Positions 1-9,879 of a stretch of DNA of 64,000 nucleotides are shown here, piece after piece. A program made the translations under genes and the position numbers. The DNA comes from an uncultured Candidatus Melainabacteria bacterium. GTDB lineage: Bacteria > Cyanobacteriota > Vampirovibrionia > Gastranaerophilales > Gastranaerophilaceae. The notes under the pieces are model-generated. The model saw nothing but the letters and a program-made list of their open reading frames with translations, did no database searches and was not told where the DNA came from. How positions within the stretch are numbered: the first letter of the stretch is position 1; every line of letters starts with the position of its first letter. The DNA is taken from positions 1 through 64,000 of the forward strand of contig CAKUZB010000011.1 of the NCBI GenBank assembly GCA_934717745.1, written 5' to 3'.

Positions 1-1428
1 CCAACTCGTTTTTCAGGTGCATTCAAAGATTATATTGAAGGAAGTAAAAAACAAATTTATATCGACCACCACCCTCACAGAATTACAGAATGGCAAAATG
101 CTAAAGAGGAAACAGGTTTAGATATGAACAAAATTCATAAAAACGGTTTAGCACTTGTTTGTGATGCAGTTCCGGCAGCAACTCAATTGGTAACTATCGT
201 TGCAGACAAAGCAGGCGTTTTAGGTAAAATGTTCCAAAAAGGTGGCGAAGCCGCTAAAAACTTTGTAGCAAGTGTAATTACAGGTACATCAACTGATACA
301 GGTTCATTTACAAGAACAGCAAACTTGTTGCCACACCACTCAGCATTACCGGTTCAACAAAGACCAAACTTCTTCCCTGAAGGTATGTCTACTTGGTTAA
401 TGAACCAATTGTCAACATCAGACAAAACTGTAGATAAAAAATGGTTACGTGAAAACATTGCATACGACGTTCCTGATAAAGCATTAAGTTCAGAAAGTGT
501 AGACGGCAAACTTTCACCTCGTGATAGAATGTTAACTTACGCACTTGAAGGCAGAAAAATGTCTCCAGAATTAGGCTTAGGTATTATCGAAGTTGATTAT
601 GACCAAATGTATGATGTATTCAATGCATCATTACAACAAGACCCTGACATTACATTGTTAGACGTTCAAAATGGTTTCAAATATTCTGAAGCATTAGGTG
701 CGTTAAAATCTGACCCATCAGAAACTTCAAAAAGACTTGCTCCTGGTGAAAAGGCAAGCACATTAACTGATAAAGCAACTGAAACTTATACAGGACCTTA
801 TGATGCAGACAGAATTGCAATCTTAGTTATCCAAGATAAGAAAGAAAACTTTATCACAGAAAACTCTGATGTAGCAAAACAAAACGGTTTGAGATTGTCA
901 TTTAGATCATCAGCAATGAGCAATCACGCAGAATTGTTGGCTAACTTATTCGGCGGTGGCGGACACGGCGGTGCTTCAGGTGGCAGAGTTGACTTACCGG
1001 GTGTAAACATTGATACTCCATTAGTTGTTAAAGTTAATGGTAAAGTTGTAGATGATACAGCATCAGTATACGCAGACTTAACTAAAAACTACGAAATTAT
1101 GAAAGATAACAAAATTCCTGCTGAAAAACGTGCAGGCATGTGCAAAAAAATCGAAATTGCTCTTGCTGAAGAAGGTCAAAAAGGCAGAACAACTTCTGAA
1201 ATCATCAAAGACGTAGTTACTGAAATCAGAAAAAATCAACCTGCAACAAATGTTGTTTCAAATGGTAAAAATGGCAAAGCAGGTAAATCTGGTAAATCTG
1301 GTAAATCTGGTAAAGGTGGCAGAGGTCAAAAAACTCAAGGTCAACAACAACCACAACAAACTGGTAAATCAGGTGGTAAACATAAACCTCAAAAAGGTGG
1401 AAAAAGACACTTTGAAGTTGCAGCGTAG
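1..1428 (+). CDS. DHH-family phosphoesterase (NrnA/RecJ-like), 5' truncated by window edge
   Basis: The reading frame is open from the first base, so the gene begins upstream and the ATG at 124 is internal. The DHH motif (IDHHP) lies at nt 61-75, a TDTGSF metal/phosphate motif near nt 286-306, and the DHHA1 substrate motif FGGGGHGG near nt 948-971. Members of this family hydrolyse short oligonucleotides, pAp or cyclic dinucleotides. The region between TDT and GGGGH is much longer than in NrnA, so the substrate is not predictable. The C-terminus is a basic low-complexity tail with repeated GKS units (9-bp repeats at 1282-1308) and Q/K/G-rich sequence, possibly nucleic-acid or surface binding. 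It is paralogous to the gene at 7428. A terminator follows. Confidence 0.8.
   Translation, partial: PTRFSGAFKDYIEGSKKQIYIDHHPHRITEWQNAKEETGLDMNKIHKNGLALVCDAVPAATQLVTIVADKAGVLGKMFQKGGEAAKNFVASVITGTSTDTGSFTRTANLLPHHSALPVQQRPNFFPEGMSTWLMNQLSTSDKTVDKKWLRENIAYDVPDKALSSESVDGKLSPRDRMLTYALEGRKMSPELGLGIIEVDYDQMYDVFNASLQQDPDITLLDVQNGFKYSEALGALKSDPSETSKRLAPGEKASTLTDKATETYTGPYDADRIAILVIQDKKENFITENSDVAKQNGLRLSFRSSAMSNHAELLANLFGGGGHGGASGGRVDLPGVNIDTPLVVKVNGKVVDDTASVYADLTKNYEIMKDNKIPAEKRAGMCKKIEIALAEEGQKGRTTSEIIKDVVTEIRKNQPATNVVSNGKNGKAGKSGKSGKSGKGGRGQKTQGQQQPQQTGKSGGKHKPQKGGKRHFEVAA
1282..1308 (+). repeat. 9-bp tandem repeat GGTAAATCT x3 in DHH gene tail
   Basis: Three exact tandem copies of GGTAAATCT encode Gly-Lys-Ser units in the basic C-terminal tail. 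A fourth related unit (GGTAAAGGT) follows. Slippage would change tail length in frame. Confidence 0.85.
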
Positions 1429-1468
1429 AAAATAATTTCAGAGAAGCAAATAAGGAAAAGTGAACTAT

Positions 1469-1502
1469 AAAAAAGACTCTCAGTAAAATGAGGGTCTTTT
1501 TA
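1469..1502 (+). terminator. Rho-independent terminator after the first DHH gene
   Basis: The stem AAAAGACTCTCA pairs with TGAGGGTCTTTT around loop GTAAAA, with one G-T pair, and ends in a T-run. It separates the first DHH gene from the flavoprotein/glycosyltransferase operon. Confidence 0.85.
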
Positions 1503-1541
1503 TATGTTGTAAAAAATCAAATAAACAACTCACTTTTATTA

Positions 1542-1571
1542 TTCGACTATTAAATTCTTTTGATATATAAT
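1542..1571 (+). promoter_or_regulatory. Putative promoter of the flavoprotein/GT-C operon
   Basis: A perfect -10 TATAAT sits at 1566-1571 with a weak -35 TTCGAC 18 bp upstream. Transcription would start near 1578, giving a very short leader with the GAGGG ribosome binding site (1581-1585) before the ATG at 1593. Confidence 0.45.
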
Positions 1572-1592
1572 TAAGAAAATGAGGGATATAGT

Positions 1593-3062
1593 ATGACAAA
1601 AAGAGATAAAATTGCTGTAATTATTGGTGCAGGGCCTGCGGGGTTGGCAACGGCTTATTCGTTATTAACAGAAACAGATAATGTTAAACCAATTATTTAT
1701 GAGGCTTCTGACGTTGTTGGCGGTATTGCCAGAACTGTTTTCTTTGGTAAAAATGGTGTTGATATTGGTGGACACAGATTATTTTCAAAAAGTCAAAAAA
1801 TTGTTGATTTATGGAATTCTTTTTTACCTGATGAAGTTGAAAATAACCTTAATCCAGATGAAGTAGATATTGTTATGATGCGTAAAAAAAGATTTTCCGA
1901 AATTTTATATTTAAGAAAACTTTTTGCATATCCAATCAGCATGACGGTTCAAACTTTTAAAAATATGGGGCTAAAAAGAACTATTCTTGCGGGGTTTAGT
2001 TATTTGAAATCTACAATTTTTAAAGTTGAAGAAAAAAATCTTGAAGACTTTATGGTGAATCGTTTCGGCAGAGTTTTGTACGAAATGTTCTTTGAGTCTT
2101 ACACTGAAAAAGTTTGGGGCAGACACCCAAGAAATATTTCAAAAGAATGGGGAGAACAAAGAATAAAAGGTTTGTCTTTAGTAAAAGCCGTTTTGAATGC
2201 ATTAAAACTTACTAAGAAAAAAGAAACTTCATTGATTGATGAATTTTCTTATCCAAAATATGGTTGTACGCAATTATGGAATTTAATGACTGAAAAAATT
2301 GTTGAAATGGGCGGTCAAATTGAGTTTAATACTGAAGTTATCGGTTTGAACACTGAAAATAATGAGGTTAAGTCAGTAAAAATCAGAAATAATAGTGGAG
2401 AATTTGATGTTAGAGCGGATTATGTAATGTCTTCAATGCCTATAAAAGATTTAGTTTTAGGTATGAACGATGTTCCTGATGACGTTAAAAATGTTGCAAA
2501 AACTTTGCCTTATCGTGATTATATGCTTGTTGGTTTATATTTAAAAGATATGAATCTTAAAGAAAACGGTAAAATATCTAAAGATTCTTGGATTTATATT
2601 CAAGAGCCTGACGTAAAAGTTGGCAGAATGCAAATTATGAATAATTGGTCAAAATATTTAGTTCAAGACGACAAAAATGTGTTGATTAGTTTGGAATATT
2701 TTGCTGATGAGGGTGATGAATACTGGAATATGGCAGATGACAAATTTATTGAATTTGCAATTTGCGAGGGTGAAAAAATCGGAATTCTTAAAAAAGAAGA
2801 TGTCTTAGATGCTATAAGATTAAGAGTTAAAAAGGCATATCCTGCTTATTTTGATTCTTATTCTGAATTTAACACCATTCAAAAATATTTAGATAAATTT
2901 GAAAATTTATATTGTATTGGCAGAAACGGTCAACATAGATACAACAACTTAGACCATTCAATGCTAACCGGTATTGAAGCAGTTAAGATTATCAAAGGCG
3001 ATTCTGATAAAAAGGCACTTTGGAGTATAAATGCAGAACAAGAGTATCACGAAACTAAATAA
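1593..3062 (+). CDS. FAD-dependent amine-oxidase / UDP-galactopyranose-mutase-like protein
   Basis: A 489-residue protein with an N-terminal dinucleotide-binding fold ([11 protein letters not shown], residues ~12-22), an acidic strand end ([12 protein letters not shown]) and the flavoprotein motif GGHRLFSKS typical of the UDP-galactopyranose mutase / protoporphyrinogen-oxidase-like group. The C-terminal FAD motif reads [19 protein letters not shown]. Relatives are often encoded beside polysaccharide or glycosyltransferase genes. Here three GT-C-like genes follow with overlaps, which favours a role in sugar or lipid-carrier modification for an envelope glycan. The start is supported by GAGGG seven bases upstream. 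The exact substrate cannot be read from sequence. Confidence 0.75.
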   Translation: MTKRDKIAVIIGAGPAGLATAYSLLTETDNVKPIIYEASDVVGGIARTVFFGKNGVDIGGHRLFSKSQKIVDLWNSFLPDEVENNLNPDEVDIVMMRKKRFSEILYLRKLFAYPISMTVQTFKNMGLKRTILAGFSYLKSTIFKVEEKNLEDFMVNRFGRVLYEMFFESYTEKVWGRHPRNISKEWGEQRIKGLSLVKAVLNALKLTKKKETSLIDEFSYPKYGCTQLWNLMTEKIVEMGGQIEFNTEVIGLNTENNEVKSVKIRNNSGEFDVRADYVMSSMPIKDLVLGMNDVPDDVKNVAKTLPYRDYMLVGLYLKDMNLKENGKISKDSWIYIQEPDVKVGRMQIMNNWSKYLVQDDKNVLISLEYFADEGDEYWNMADDKFIEFAICEGEKIGILKKEDVLDAIRLRVKKAYPAYFDSYSEFNTIQKYLDKFENLYCIGRNGQHRYNNLDHSMLTGIEAVKIIKGDSDKKALWSINAEQEYHETK

Positions 3063-4476
3063 GACTGCAATTTTTTGTCTTATTTTATTTTCAATAATAA
3101 CTTTGATTAGAATTTTCAATCGTGTTCCTTGGTTTGATGAGGCACATGCTTGGACAATTTCGGAACAATTAAACTATTTTGATATGCTTAAATATATCAA
3201 AAATGAGGGACATTTTTTCGTATGGCAAACAATTTTATATCCGTTTGCTAAACTCCATTTGTATCCTTATTCAATGCAAATTTTGAATTGGCTATTTTGT
3301 TTCGTTGCCTTAATAGTAATGTGGTGGAAAGCACCGTTTCACAATATAATTAAAGTTTTTATAACTTTTTCATTCCCGTTTTTAGGGTGTTATGGTTTAA
3401 TTGCAAGATGTTATTCTATAGGTATAATGTTTTTGTTTATTTTAGCCGCTCTGCACGAAAATAGACTTAAATACCCAAAAACTTATGCAACTATATTAAT
3501 TTTGTGTGCAAATACAAGCATAATGGCATTAATCGGTGCAACTTTGTTAGGGGGGGAATTTTTATTTAATATTTTTAGAAATAAATTGAATAAAAAAGAT
3601 TTTATATTAACGGGTTTAATATTATTTTTAGGTGCAATTCTTGTTTTTATTCAGGTTTTTTCAAATATTTATTTCTCTGAAGTTTCTATGAATTCTCCTG
3701 TATCTACGTCTTTTATAATGCTTTTTAACACTTATATCTACCATAATTTTTGGATAAATTTTATATTAAATGCTATTTTTATGATATTAATATCTATTTA
3801 TTTATGGGATAAAAAACAAGCATTAATATTTTTTATTGTTTCGTTTTTTTTGATGTTGGTATTGGCGTTTAATTTTTATGGCTTAAATTTTTGGCATTCG
3901 TATTTTTTCTTTATTTATTTGATTATTTCTTTATGGATTGCTGATAAAAAAGATGATAAATCTCTTAAAAAGAAAATTTCCACTTGGATTCTTGCTATAA
4001 TATCGTGTCTTTTAGTGTTTCATATACCAGAAGAATCAAATTTTTCTTCTGTCTTTCATTCTGATGTAAGACCAATATTTGATTTAATAGAAAATGATGA
4101 AATTTTGAATAAGGCTGTTTTAATTCATAATTCGGGGTATTTATATGAAATGACTCCATATATAAGTAAAAAAACGTACAAAATAAAGAACTATTGTACA
4201 GTTGAAGATAATACAGATTATGATTTGATGAATTCTCATCTTGGAACTTGTGTAAGGGGAAATATTTTTGGTCAAGCACAAAAATATCCTGATATTATAA
4301 AGAAAATTGTAGAAAATAACAACAACAATGTCTATGCTTGCACAGATATAACTAAAAATCCTCAGGTACGTAATTACGGCGTAATTTTTGCAGACGGTTA
4401 TAATATTTTAATAAAAAAATACAAATGTAAGGGCAATCTTTGTTTTTGGAAAGTTGAAATAAATGATAAAAATTAA
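3031..4476 (+). CDS. GT-C-fold integral membrane glycosyltransferase-like protein, paralogue 1
   Basis: 481 residues with about ten hydrophobic membrane spans and a soluble C-terminal domain of roughly 110 residues. Just after the first span is WFDEAHAW, an acidic motif in the first extracytoplasmic loop as in GT39/ArnT/PMT-like GT-C enzymes that use polyprenyl-phosphate sugars. Further conserved blocks are [20 protein letters not shown] and ARCYSIGI. The C-terminus carries KYKCxxxxCFWKVEI, with cysteines shared by paralogues 2 and 3. The ATG at 3031 has GGAG upstream and overlaps the flavoprotein gene by 32 nt, suggesting translational coupling. The transferred sugar is unknown. Confidence 0.7.
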   Translation: MQNKSITKLNKTAIFCLILFSIITLIRIFNRVPWFDEAHAWTISEQLNYFDMLKYIKNEGHFFVWQTILYPFAKLHLYPYSMQILNWLFCFVALIVMWWKAPFHNIIKVFITFSFPFLGCYGLIARCYSIGIMFLFILAALHENRLKYPKTYATILILCANTSIMALIGATLLGGEFLFNIFRNKLNKKDFILTGLILFLGAILVFIQVFSNIYFSEVSMNSPVSTSFIMLFNTYIYHNFWINFILNAIFMILISIYLWDKKQALIFFIVSFFLMLVLAFNFYGLNFWHSYFFFIYLIISLWIADKKDDKSLKKKISTWILAIISCLLVFHIPEESNFSSVFHSDVRPIFDLIENDEILNKAVLIHNSGYLYEMTPYISKKTYKIKNYCTVEDNTDYDLMNSHLGTCVRGNIFGQAQKYPDIIKKIVENNNNNVYACTDITKNPQVRNYGVIFADGYNILIKKYKCKGNLCFWKVEINDKN

Positions 4477-5908
4477 AGAAATTATAAATTCTAATTTGCT
4501 TTTCATTTTAAGTATAATTATTTATACAATTATTTCTGTTGTAAGAATTTTAAATCATATTCCCTTTTCAGACGAGGCTCATGCTTGGAGTTTAGCAGAA
4601 AATTTGGGATATGGTGAAATGTTTAACGAGGTCAAAAACGAGGGACACTTCTTCGTATGGCAAACTATATTATATCCATTTGCAAAACTGCATTTATATC
4701 CATATTCAATGCAAATTCTAAATTGGTTATTTTGTACATCAGCGTTAATTATAATGTGGTGGAAAGCACCTTTTAATAATGTAATTAAAGTTTTAATAAC
4801 TTTTTCATTTCCGTTTTTAGGCTGTTATAGTGTTCTTTCAAGATGTTATTCAATTGGTATAATGCTTTTATTTATTTTGGCATCACTGCGTAAAAATAGT
4901 CTGAAATATCCAAAAATATATGCTTTTTTGTTAATTTTGTGTGCAAATACAAGCGTAATGGCGTTACTCGGGGCAAGTGCATTTGGACTTATTTTTATTT
5001 ATGATTTATTTAAGCAAAAAAAGTTGTCAAAACAAGATTATTTTTGGGTTATCACAATTTTATCAATCGGTGCAATTTTAATTTTATATCAACTTTTTAA
5101 TATGGATTATTTAATTCCGATTACAAGTAACAGAAGATTTCATATTAGTATAAAATTGTTCAGAAATGTTTTTGTATACAATAATTTATGGCTAAATTTC
5201 TTTGCTCTTGGAATTTTTTCTATTCCTGTTTTTAAGTATCTTTCCGGCAATAAATCGGCATTATTTTTTGTAAGTTATACTTATTTCTTCCTTTTAGCGT
5301 TTATTACTGCAATTTATGGCGGATATTTTTGGCATTCATATTTTTTCTATATATATTTAATTGTAGGGCTTTGGATTTGTGATAATTCTGAGGTTGAAAA
5401 TATTTCAAAAAAACTGGCAATAACTGTTCTTGCGATTGTTTCATTTATTTTGATTTTTCATAAACCAACAAAGAGCGAATATTTCTTTGCATATTTAGCA
5501 CCAAAAACTAATACTTTTATTGAAAATATTGAAAATGATGATAAATTAAGAAATGCTCAAATAATTCAAAATGATGGTCTGTTAATGGTAGTAAAACCTT
5601 ATGCTTCTAAAAAATCTTTTGTCTTACGTACGCATTGCGGAATTGATAGATTTGACGATTCTCTTATTAACGGAGATAATAAACTTTGTGCTGTTAAAAA
5701 TTCTATTACACAAGCAAAACGTAATCCGAAATCGATTAGAGATGTTGTTAAAACTTCAAATTTGGCGACTTATACTTATTTGATTTCGTCTGAATATAAG
5801 ACTGAAAAATCATTATATAAAATTCCTGCTGACGGTTATTTTATATACTTTAAAAAATATAAATGTTATGATAAATATTGTTTTTGGAAGATAGAAATAG
5901 ATGATTAG
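4463..5908 (+). CDS. GT-C-fold integral membrane glycosyltransferase-like protein, paralogue 2
   Basis: A 481-residue paralogue of the preceding gene, overlapping it by 14 nt. The first-loop motif is PFSDEAHAW, so the Trp-Phe before Asp-Glu is replaced while the acidic pair is kept. NEGHFFVWQ and [11 protein letters not shown] are identical to paralogue 1, while the membrane helices in the middle have diverged. It ends with KYKCxxxxCFWKIEID. The tandem arrangement and conserved loops suggest duplicated enzymes with different sugar or acceptor specificity in one pathway. Membrane localisation is clear and the reaction is inferred from the fold class only. Confidence 0.7.
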   Translation: MIKIKEIINSNLLFILSIIIYTIISVVRILNHIPFSDEAHAWSLAENLGYGEMFNEVKNEGHFFVWQTILYPFAKLHLYPYSMQILNWLFCTSALIIMWWKAPFNNVIKVLITFSFPFLGCYSVLSRCYSIGIMLLFILASLRKNSLKYPKIYAFLLILCANTSVMALLGASAFGLIFIYDLFKQKKLSKQDYFWVITILSIGAILILYQLFNMDYLIPITSNRRFHISIKLFRNVFVYNNLWLNFFALGIFSIPVFKYLSGNKSALFFVSYTYFFLLAFITAIYGGYFWHSYFFYIYLIVGLWICDNSEVENISKKLAITVLAIVSFILIFHKPTKSEYFFAYLAPKTNTFIENIENDDKLRNAQIIQNDGLLMVVKPYASKKSFVLRTHCGIDRFDDSLINGDNKLCAVKNSITQAKRNPKSIRDVVKTSNLATYTYLISSEYKTEKSLYKIPADGYFIYFKKYKCYDKYCFWKIEIDD

Positions 5909-7328
5909 AGAATTTATAAAAAATAATAAACTAGCGATATTTTGTATGTTTTTGTATGCAATTATAACTCTATGTAGACTATTTAGTCATACACCATGGT
6001 TTGACGAGGCTCATGCCTATACAATTGCCGAGCAGTTAACTTTTTTTGATATGCTGAAATATGTCAAAAACGAAGGGCATTTCTTCCTTTGGCAAGCATT
6101 GTTATTTCCGTTTGCAAAATTGCATTTATACCCATATCCGATGCTAATCTTAAATTGGTTATTTTGTACTTTATCTTTAGTTTTAATGTGGTGGAAATGT
6201 CCAATTGATAATAGACTGAAAGTTTTGATAACTTTTTCTTCTCCAATAATTTGGTGTTATGCTTTGATTGCAAGATGTTATTCTGTTGGAATTTTTCTGT
6301 TATTTTTACTTGCTTTTTTATATGATAAAAAATTGAAATATCCAAAAACGTATGCACTATTATTGGTTTTGTGTGCAAATACCAGTATTGTTGCGTTATT
6401 TGGTGCAACTGCGTTTGGCTTATTGTTTTTATACGATTTGTTTAAAACAAAAAAATTAGACATAAAGAATAATGTTACGATAGGAAGTATTTTATTATTT
6501 GGTGCGATAATCATTCTTTATCAACTTTTAAACATTGGTTATTGGGAATCGACTGTTGGACATAGAACATTACATTTGAGTGTAAAAATATTTAGAAATA
6601 CGTTTGTATATAATAGATTATTGCCAAACTTAATGTTTTTAGGACTATTTGCGGTTTTTATTTTTAAATATTTATGGCAAAATAAAAAAGTTTTCTTTTT
6701 CTATACTTTTTCAAGTTTCTTTTTGCTTGTTTTATCAACCGGAGTTTATCCTTGTCATTATTGGCATACATACTTTTTCTATATCTTTTTAATTGTTGCG
6801 TTTTGGTTAATGAATAACGAAACGGCAACAGGGAATTTAAAAAGAAATGCTTTTATTTCGTTTGGGATAATTTCATTTTTTCTTGTTTTGCACACTCCTC
6901 AAATGCCGAATTATTCTTTTATTTATAAAAGTTATACAAAAGATTTAATAAAATTTATCGAAAATGACGACAACTTAAAAAATGCACAAATAATTCAAAA
7001 TGACGGATTGATATACGAAATGTCGCCATATTCTTATGGAAAATCATATAAGATTAGAAATTATTGTCAAATTAAAAATAAAACAGAATATGATTTGTGG
7101 AATATTTCAACACAAATTTGCCCGATAGAAAATGCAATGTGGCAAGCACGAAAGCACCCTGAGATTTTAAGTAAGATTGTTGATAATAACACATATACTT
7201 ATATCAAGGAAAGTAAGTTAGAAACAATTAATAAAAACGTTCAAATTAATACGAAAAACGGCGATTTTTTATTCGAAAAATATAACTGTTTTCGAGAATA
7301 TTGTTTCTGGAAAGTTTCTGTAAAATAA
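5901..7328 (+). CDS. GT-C-fold integral membrane glycosyltransferase-like protein, paralogue 3
   Basis: 475 residues, overlapping paralogue 2 by 8 nt. The loop motif is WFDEAHAYTIAEQ, followed by NEGHFFLWQ and LYPYPMLILNW, with an ARCYSVGI helix. The extracytoplasmic C-terminal part keeps IIQNDGLIYEMSPY, SYKIRNYC and a terminal YNCxxxxCFWKV. The same Cys pair in three paralogues suggests a disulfide outside the cytoplasmic membrane. This is the last gene of the overlapping run and is followed by a 99-nt gap before the second DHH gene. Confidence 0.7.
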   Translation: MIREFIKNNKLAIFCMFLYAIITLCRLFSHTPWFDEAHAYTIAEQLTFFDMLKYVKNEGHFFLWQALLFPFAKLHLYPYPMLILNWLFCTLSLVLMWWKCPIDNRLKVLITFSSPIIWCYALIARCYSVGIFLLFLLAFLYDKKLKYPKTYALLLVLCANTSIVALFGATAFGLLFLYDLFKTKKLDIKNNVTIGSILLFGAIIILYQLLNIGYWESTVGHRTLHLSVKIFRNTFVYNRLLPNLMFLGLFAVFIFKYLWQNKKVFFFYTFSSFFLLVLSTGVYPCHYWHTYFFYIFLIVAFWLMNNETATGNLKRNAFISFGIISFFLVLHTPQMPNYSFIYKSYTKDLIKFIENDDNLKNAQIIQNDGLIYEMSPYSYGKSYKIRNYCQIKNKTEYDLWNISTQICPIENAMWQARKHPEILSKIVDNNTYTYIKESKLETINKNVQINTKNGDFLFEKYNCFREYCFWKVSVK

Positions 7329-7427
7329 TTTGTAACAATTGTAATGAAATCCACTTAAAACTAGCAAAAAAAATGATTTTTAAACTTTTATATGTGTATA
7401 TAGGTGTGTGAAAATAGGGGCAATTTT

Positions 7428-9809
7428 GTGAGAATTAATCCAATCACAAGTAATGTAGTCAATTTTAAGCAAGCAAAAAACGTTAATGCAAGACCAAATA
7501 TAAATTATGCATCTGACGTTGTAAATATTAGTAAGAATACCATAGGTATTGAACGTCAAGGTAAAAATCTTCACGTTTCGTTTACCGGTAACTTTTCAAA
7601 TCCGGTAGATGCAGGTGTTCAATTTAAAATTGCAGGTGTAACTCGCCATCAAAAAGGAATGGCAGGGGCTCATGCTTCAGCGACAGATGACAATTTGGTT
7701 CAATTGGCTAAATCTGATTGGAAAGACGGTCAAAAGTTAAATTATGCTTATGATGAAGAAACAAAAACTTTGAAATTAAGCGACCCTAAATTTGGTGAAA
7801 TTGGTACAGTTCCAACTCCAATTACTGAAAGTTTTATGAAAGTTATTAATACTGATAAAGAGAACTTTCAATTTGAACTTACAAATGTTACAGGCGGGGT
7901 AACTTCAGATTTTCCGATAATCGCTGCAAAAGCAAATTTAAAATATGTTGGTAATGATGAAAAAGTAAAAGAAAATGCTCAAAATTCATTCAATGACTTG
8001 ATTGATTCGAAAGATGCAAAAGTTTCAACATCTGTTTCTGCGTACCAACCTAAGTTTTCTCCAAAACAAGTTTTAGAAAAAATCTTCGATGTTGAAGGTA
8101 AAAGAAACGGCTTAGGTGAAGTAAGAAAAATTAAAGATGCAGTTGATACAATTGTAAAAGAAATTCAAGACCCCAAAAACAAAAATATATTAGTTTTAGG
8201 TCATTGTTCACCAGACGGTGATACGATTGGCTGTGTAATTGGTATGTCATCAGCACTTAAAGGTGCATATCCTGATAGACACATAGATTGTGCAATTGAC
8301 GATGATATTCCAAATTCATTTAGTAGAGTTCCCGGGGTTGATGATATTAAAAGACCTTTTAATCAAAAGGCAGTAAACTCAGTTAAGAAAAATATTGAAA
8401 TGCTTGAAAAAAGCACAAATCCTCTTGCGGGAAAACAAATTGAAACTTTAAATAAAGAATTGGCTCGTTTGACAGATAAATCAAAAATGTTTGACCCTGA
8501 TACAGTAGATGGCAAAGAGGCTAAAAAATATGACCTTGTAATTATGCTTGATACTCCAACTCAAGGTCGTTCAAGTCGTGCATTTAAAAATTACTTTGAA
8601 AATGCAGGTAAAACAATCTTTATTGATCACCACCCGTTAAAACAGGCTGAATGGACAAATTCAAAAGAAAATATGGGCTTTGATATTGGAAAAGCCGTTC
8701 AAGATAAATTGGCTTTAGTTGTAGAATCTGTTCCTGCTGCAACTCAATTGGTTACAGTTATTTGCGAAAAAGCGGGCATGTTATCAGAAATGTTTAAAAA
8801 TTCTGCTGAAAATGCTAAAAAATTTGTTGCGGGCATTATTACAGGTACTCAAACTGATACTTGTGGATATAAAAATCAAGCAAATTACCACCCTGGAGAA
8901 GCAAAACTTCCACAATCTCAAAAAGCAAATTATTATCCTGAAGGTATGTCTAACTATTTGATTAATGAGTTAGATGGTGATATTGATAAAAAATGGATGA
9001 GAGAAAATCTTTTCTATGAATTACCAAACAATCCGATTACAAACAATTTAGGACCAAAAGATGCTGTTTTAAAAATGGCTCTACGTGGGCGTGAAATGTA
9101 TCCGGAAATTGGTTTAGGCATAATGAAAGTAAATTATGCAGTAATGGAAAACATTTTGAATGAGGCTAAAAAACAAGATGCAAAAGTTCAAATGACTGAT
9201 GTTTACAACTCATTTAAAAACTGTGAAGTCGTTTCCGCATTAAAAGCAAATCCTCAATTCTCAAAACCAAATCCAAATCCTGTAACTGATGCTGAAAAAG
9301 CCGCAGAAACATATCGTTCGCCTTATGATAAAGACAGGGTTGCTGTATTTATGGCACAAAGCCAAGTTGAAGGATCAATAAACAAAAAATCGCAAATTGC
9401 TGATACGAATATGATTAATTTTTCATTCCGTTCTGGTGGTCAATCAAATGCTGCACAAGTTCTTGCAACAGTGTTTGGCGGTGGCGGACACGCAGCGGCA
9501 GCGGGTGCTAATATTGCAATGAAAGGGTTAGATTTTAAATCTAAATTAGTTGTAAAAGTTAATGGTCAGGTTACAAACGATGCAAAAACGATTTACGATG
9601 CTGCAAACAAGAATGTTCAAGTTTCAGAAAATAATAAAATTAATTTCAGAGATAAAGCAAAAATGATGAATAAAATTGAAATTGAAATGTCGCAAGATGG
9701 TAATGGCAGAACTTGTTCCGAAATTATTAGAGATGTTTTAGGTGAAATGAGAAAAACTCAACCGGTTCAACCTCAAAGAAATTATGGTAATTACGGAAAC
9801 AGAGCATAG
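7428..9809 (+). CDS. Expanded DHH/DHHA1 phosphoesterase with N-terminal extension and MxINPI tag
   Basis: About 793 residues from GTG 7428, chosen because AGGGG lies seven bases upstream and it gives the N-terminus MRINPITSN, which matches the MNINPI start of the small protein at 37177. A longer frame from 7404 has no such signal. The first ~200 residues are not a recognised catalytic domain; a stretch with FKIAGVTRH and FGEIGTVP recalls HIRAN-like strands only weakly. Catalytic motifs follow: GHCSPDGDTIG, IMLDTP, IDHHP, TGTQTDT and DHHA1 FGGGGHAAAAG. It is a nuclease/phosphodiesterase by family, twice NrnA length. Paralogous to the gene at the window start. Confidence 0.8.
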   Translation: MRINPITSNVVNFKQAKNVNARPNINYASDVVNISKNTIGIERQGKNLHVSFTGNFSNPVDAGVQFKIAGVTRHQKGMAGAHASATDDNLVQLAKSDWKDGQKLNYAYDEETKTLKLSDPKFGEIGTVPTPITESFMKVINTDKENFQFELTNVTGGVTSDFPIIAAKANLKYVGNDEKVKENAQNSFNDLIDSKDAKVSTSVSAYQPKFSPKQVLEKIFDVEGKRNGLGEVRKIKDAVDTIVKEIQDPKNKNILVLGHCSPDGDTIGCVIGMSSALKGAYPDRHIDCAIDDDIPNSFSRVPGVDDIKRPFNQKAVNSVKKNIEMLEKSTNPLAGKQIETLNKELARLTDKSKMFDPDTVDGKEAKKYDLVIMLDTPTQGRSSRAFKNYFENAGKTIFIDHHPLKQAEWTNSKENMGFDIGKAVQDKLALVVESVPAATQLVTVICEKAGMLSEMFKNSAENAKKFVAGIITGTQTDTCGYKNQANYHPGEAKLPQSQKANYYPEGMSNYLINELDGDIDKKWMRENLFYELPNNPITNNLGPKDAVLKMALRGREMYPEIGLGIMKVNYAVMENILNEAKKQDAKVQMTDVYNSFKNCEVVSALKANPQFSKPNPNPVTDAEKAAETYRSPYDKDRVAVFMAQSQVEGSINKKSQIADTNMINFSFRSGGQSNAAQVLATVFGGGGHAAAAGANIAMKGLDFKSKLVVKVNGQVTNDAKTIYDAANKNVQVSENNKINFRDKAKMMNKIEIEMSQDGNGRTCSEIIRDVLGEMRKTQPVQPQRNYGNYGNRA

Positions 9810-9833
9810 AATATAAATAAGAATTATATAAGC

Positions 9834-9863
9834 AGGTGTCAGTATTTATTTCTGGCACTTTTT
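9834..9863 (+). terminator. Rho-independent terminator after the second DHH gene
   Basis: GTGTCAG pairs with CTGGCAC (one G-T pair) around a nine-base loop, followed by TTTTT. The fourth GT-C gene begins only 17 nt further on, so it is either transcribed by read-through or starts close to its own promoter. Confidence 0.6.
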
Positions 9864-9879
9864 GTTGTAAAATTATCTT

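Noticed and set aside
124..1428. ATG at 124 as the true start of the first DHH gene
   Set aside because: The frame is open to base 1 and the catalytic IDHHP motif lies upstream of 124, so the gene is cut by the window edge.
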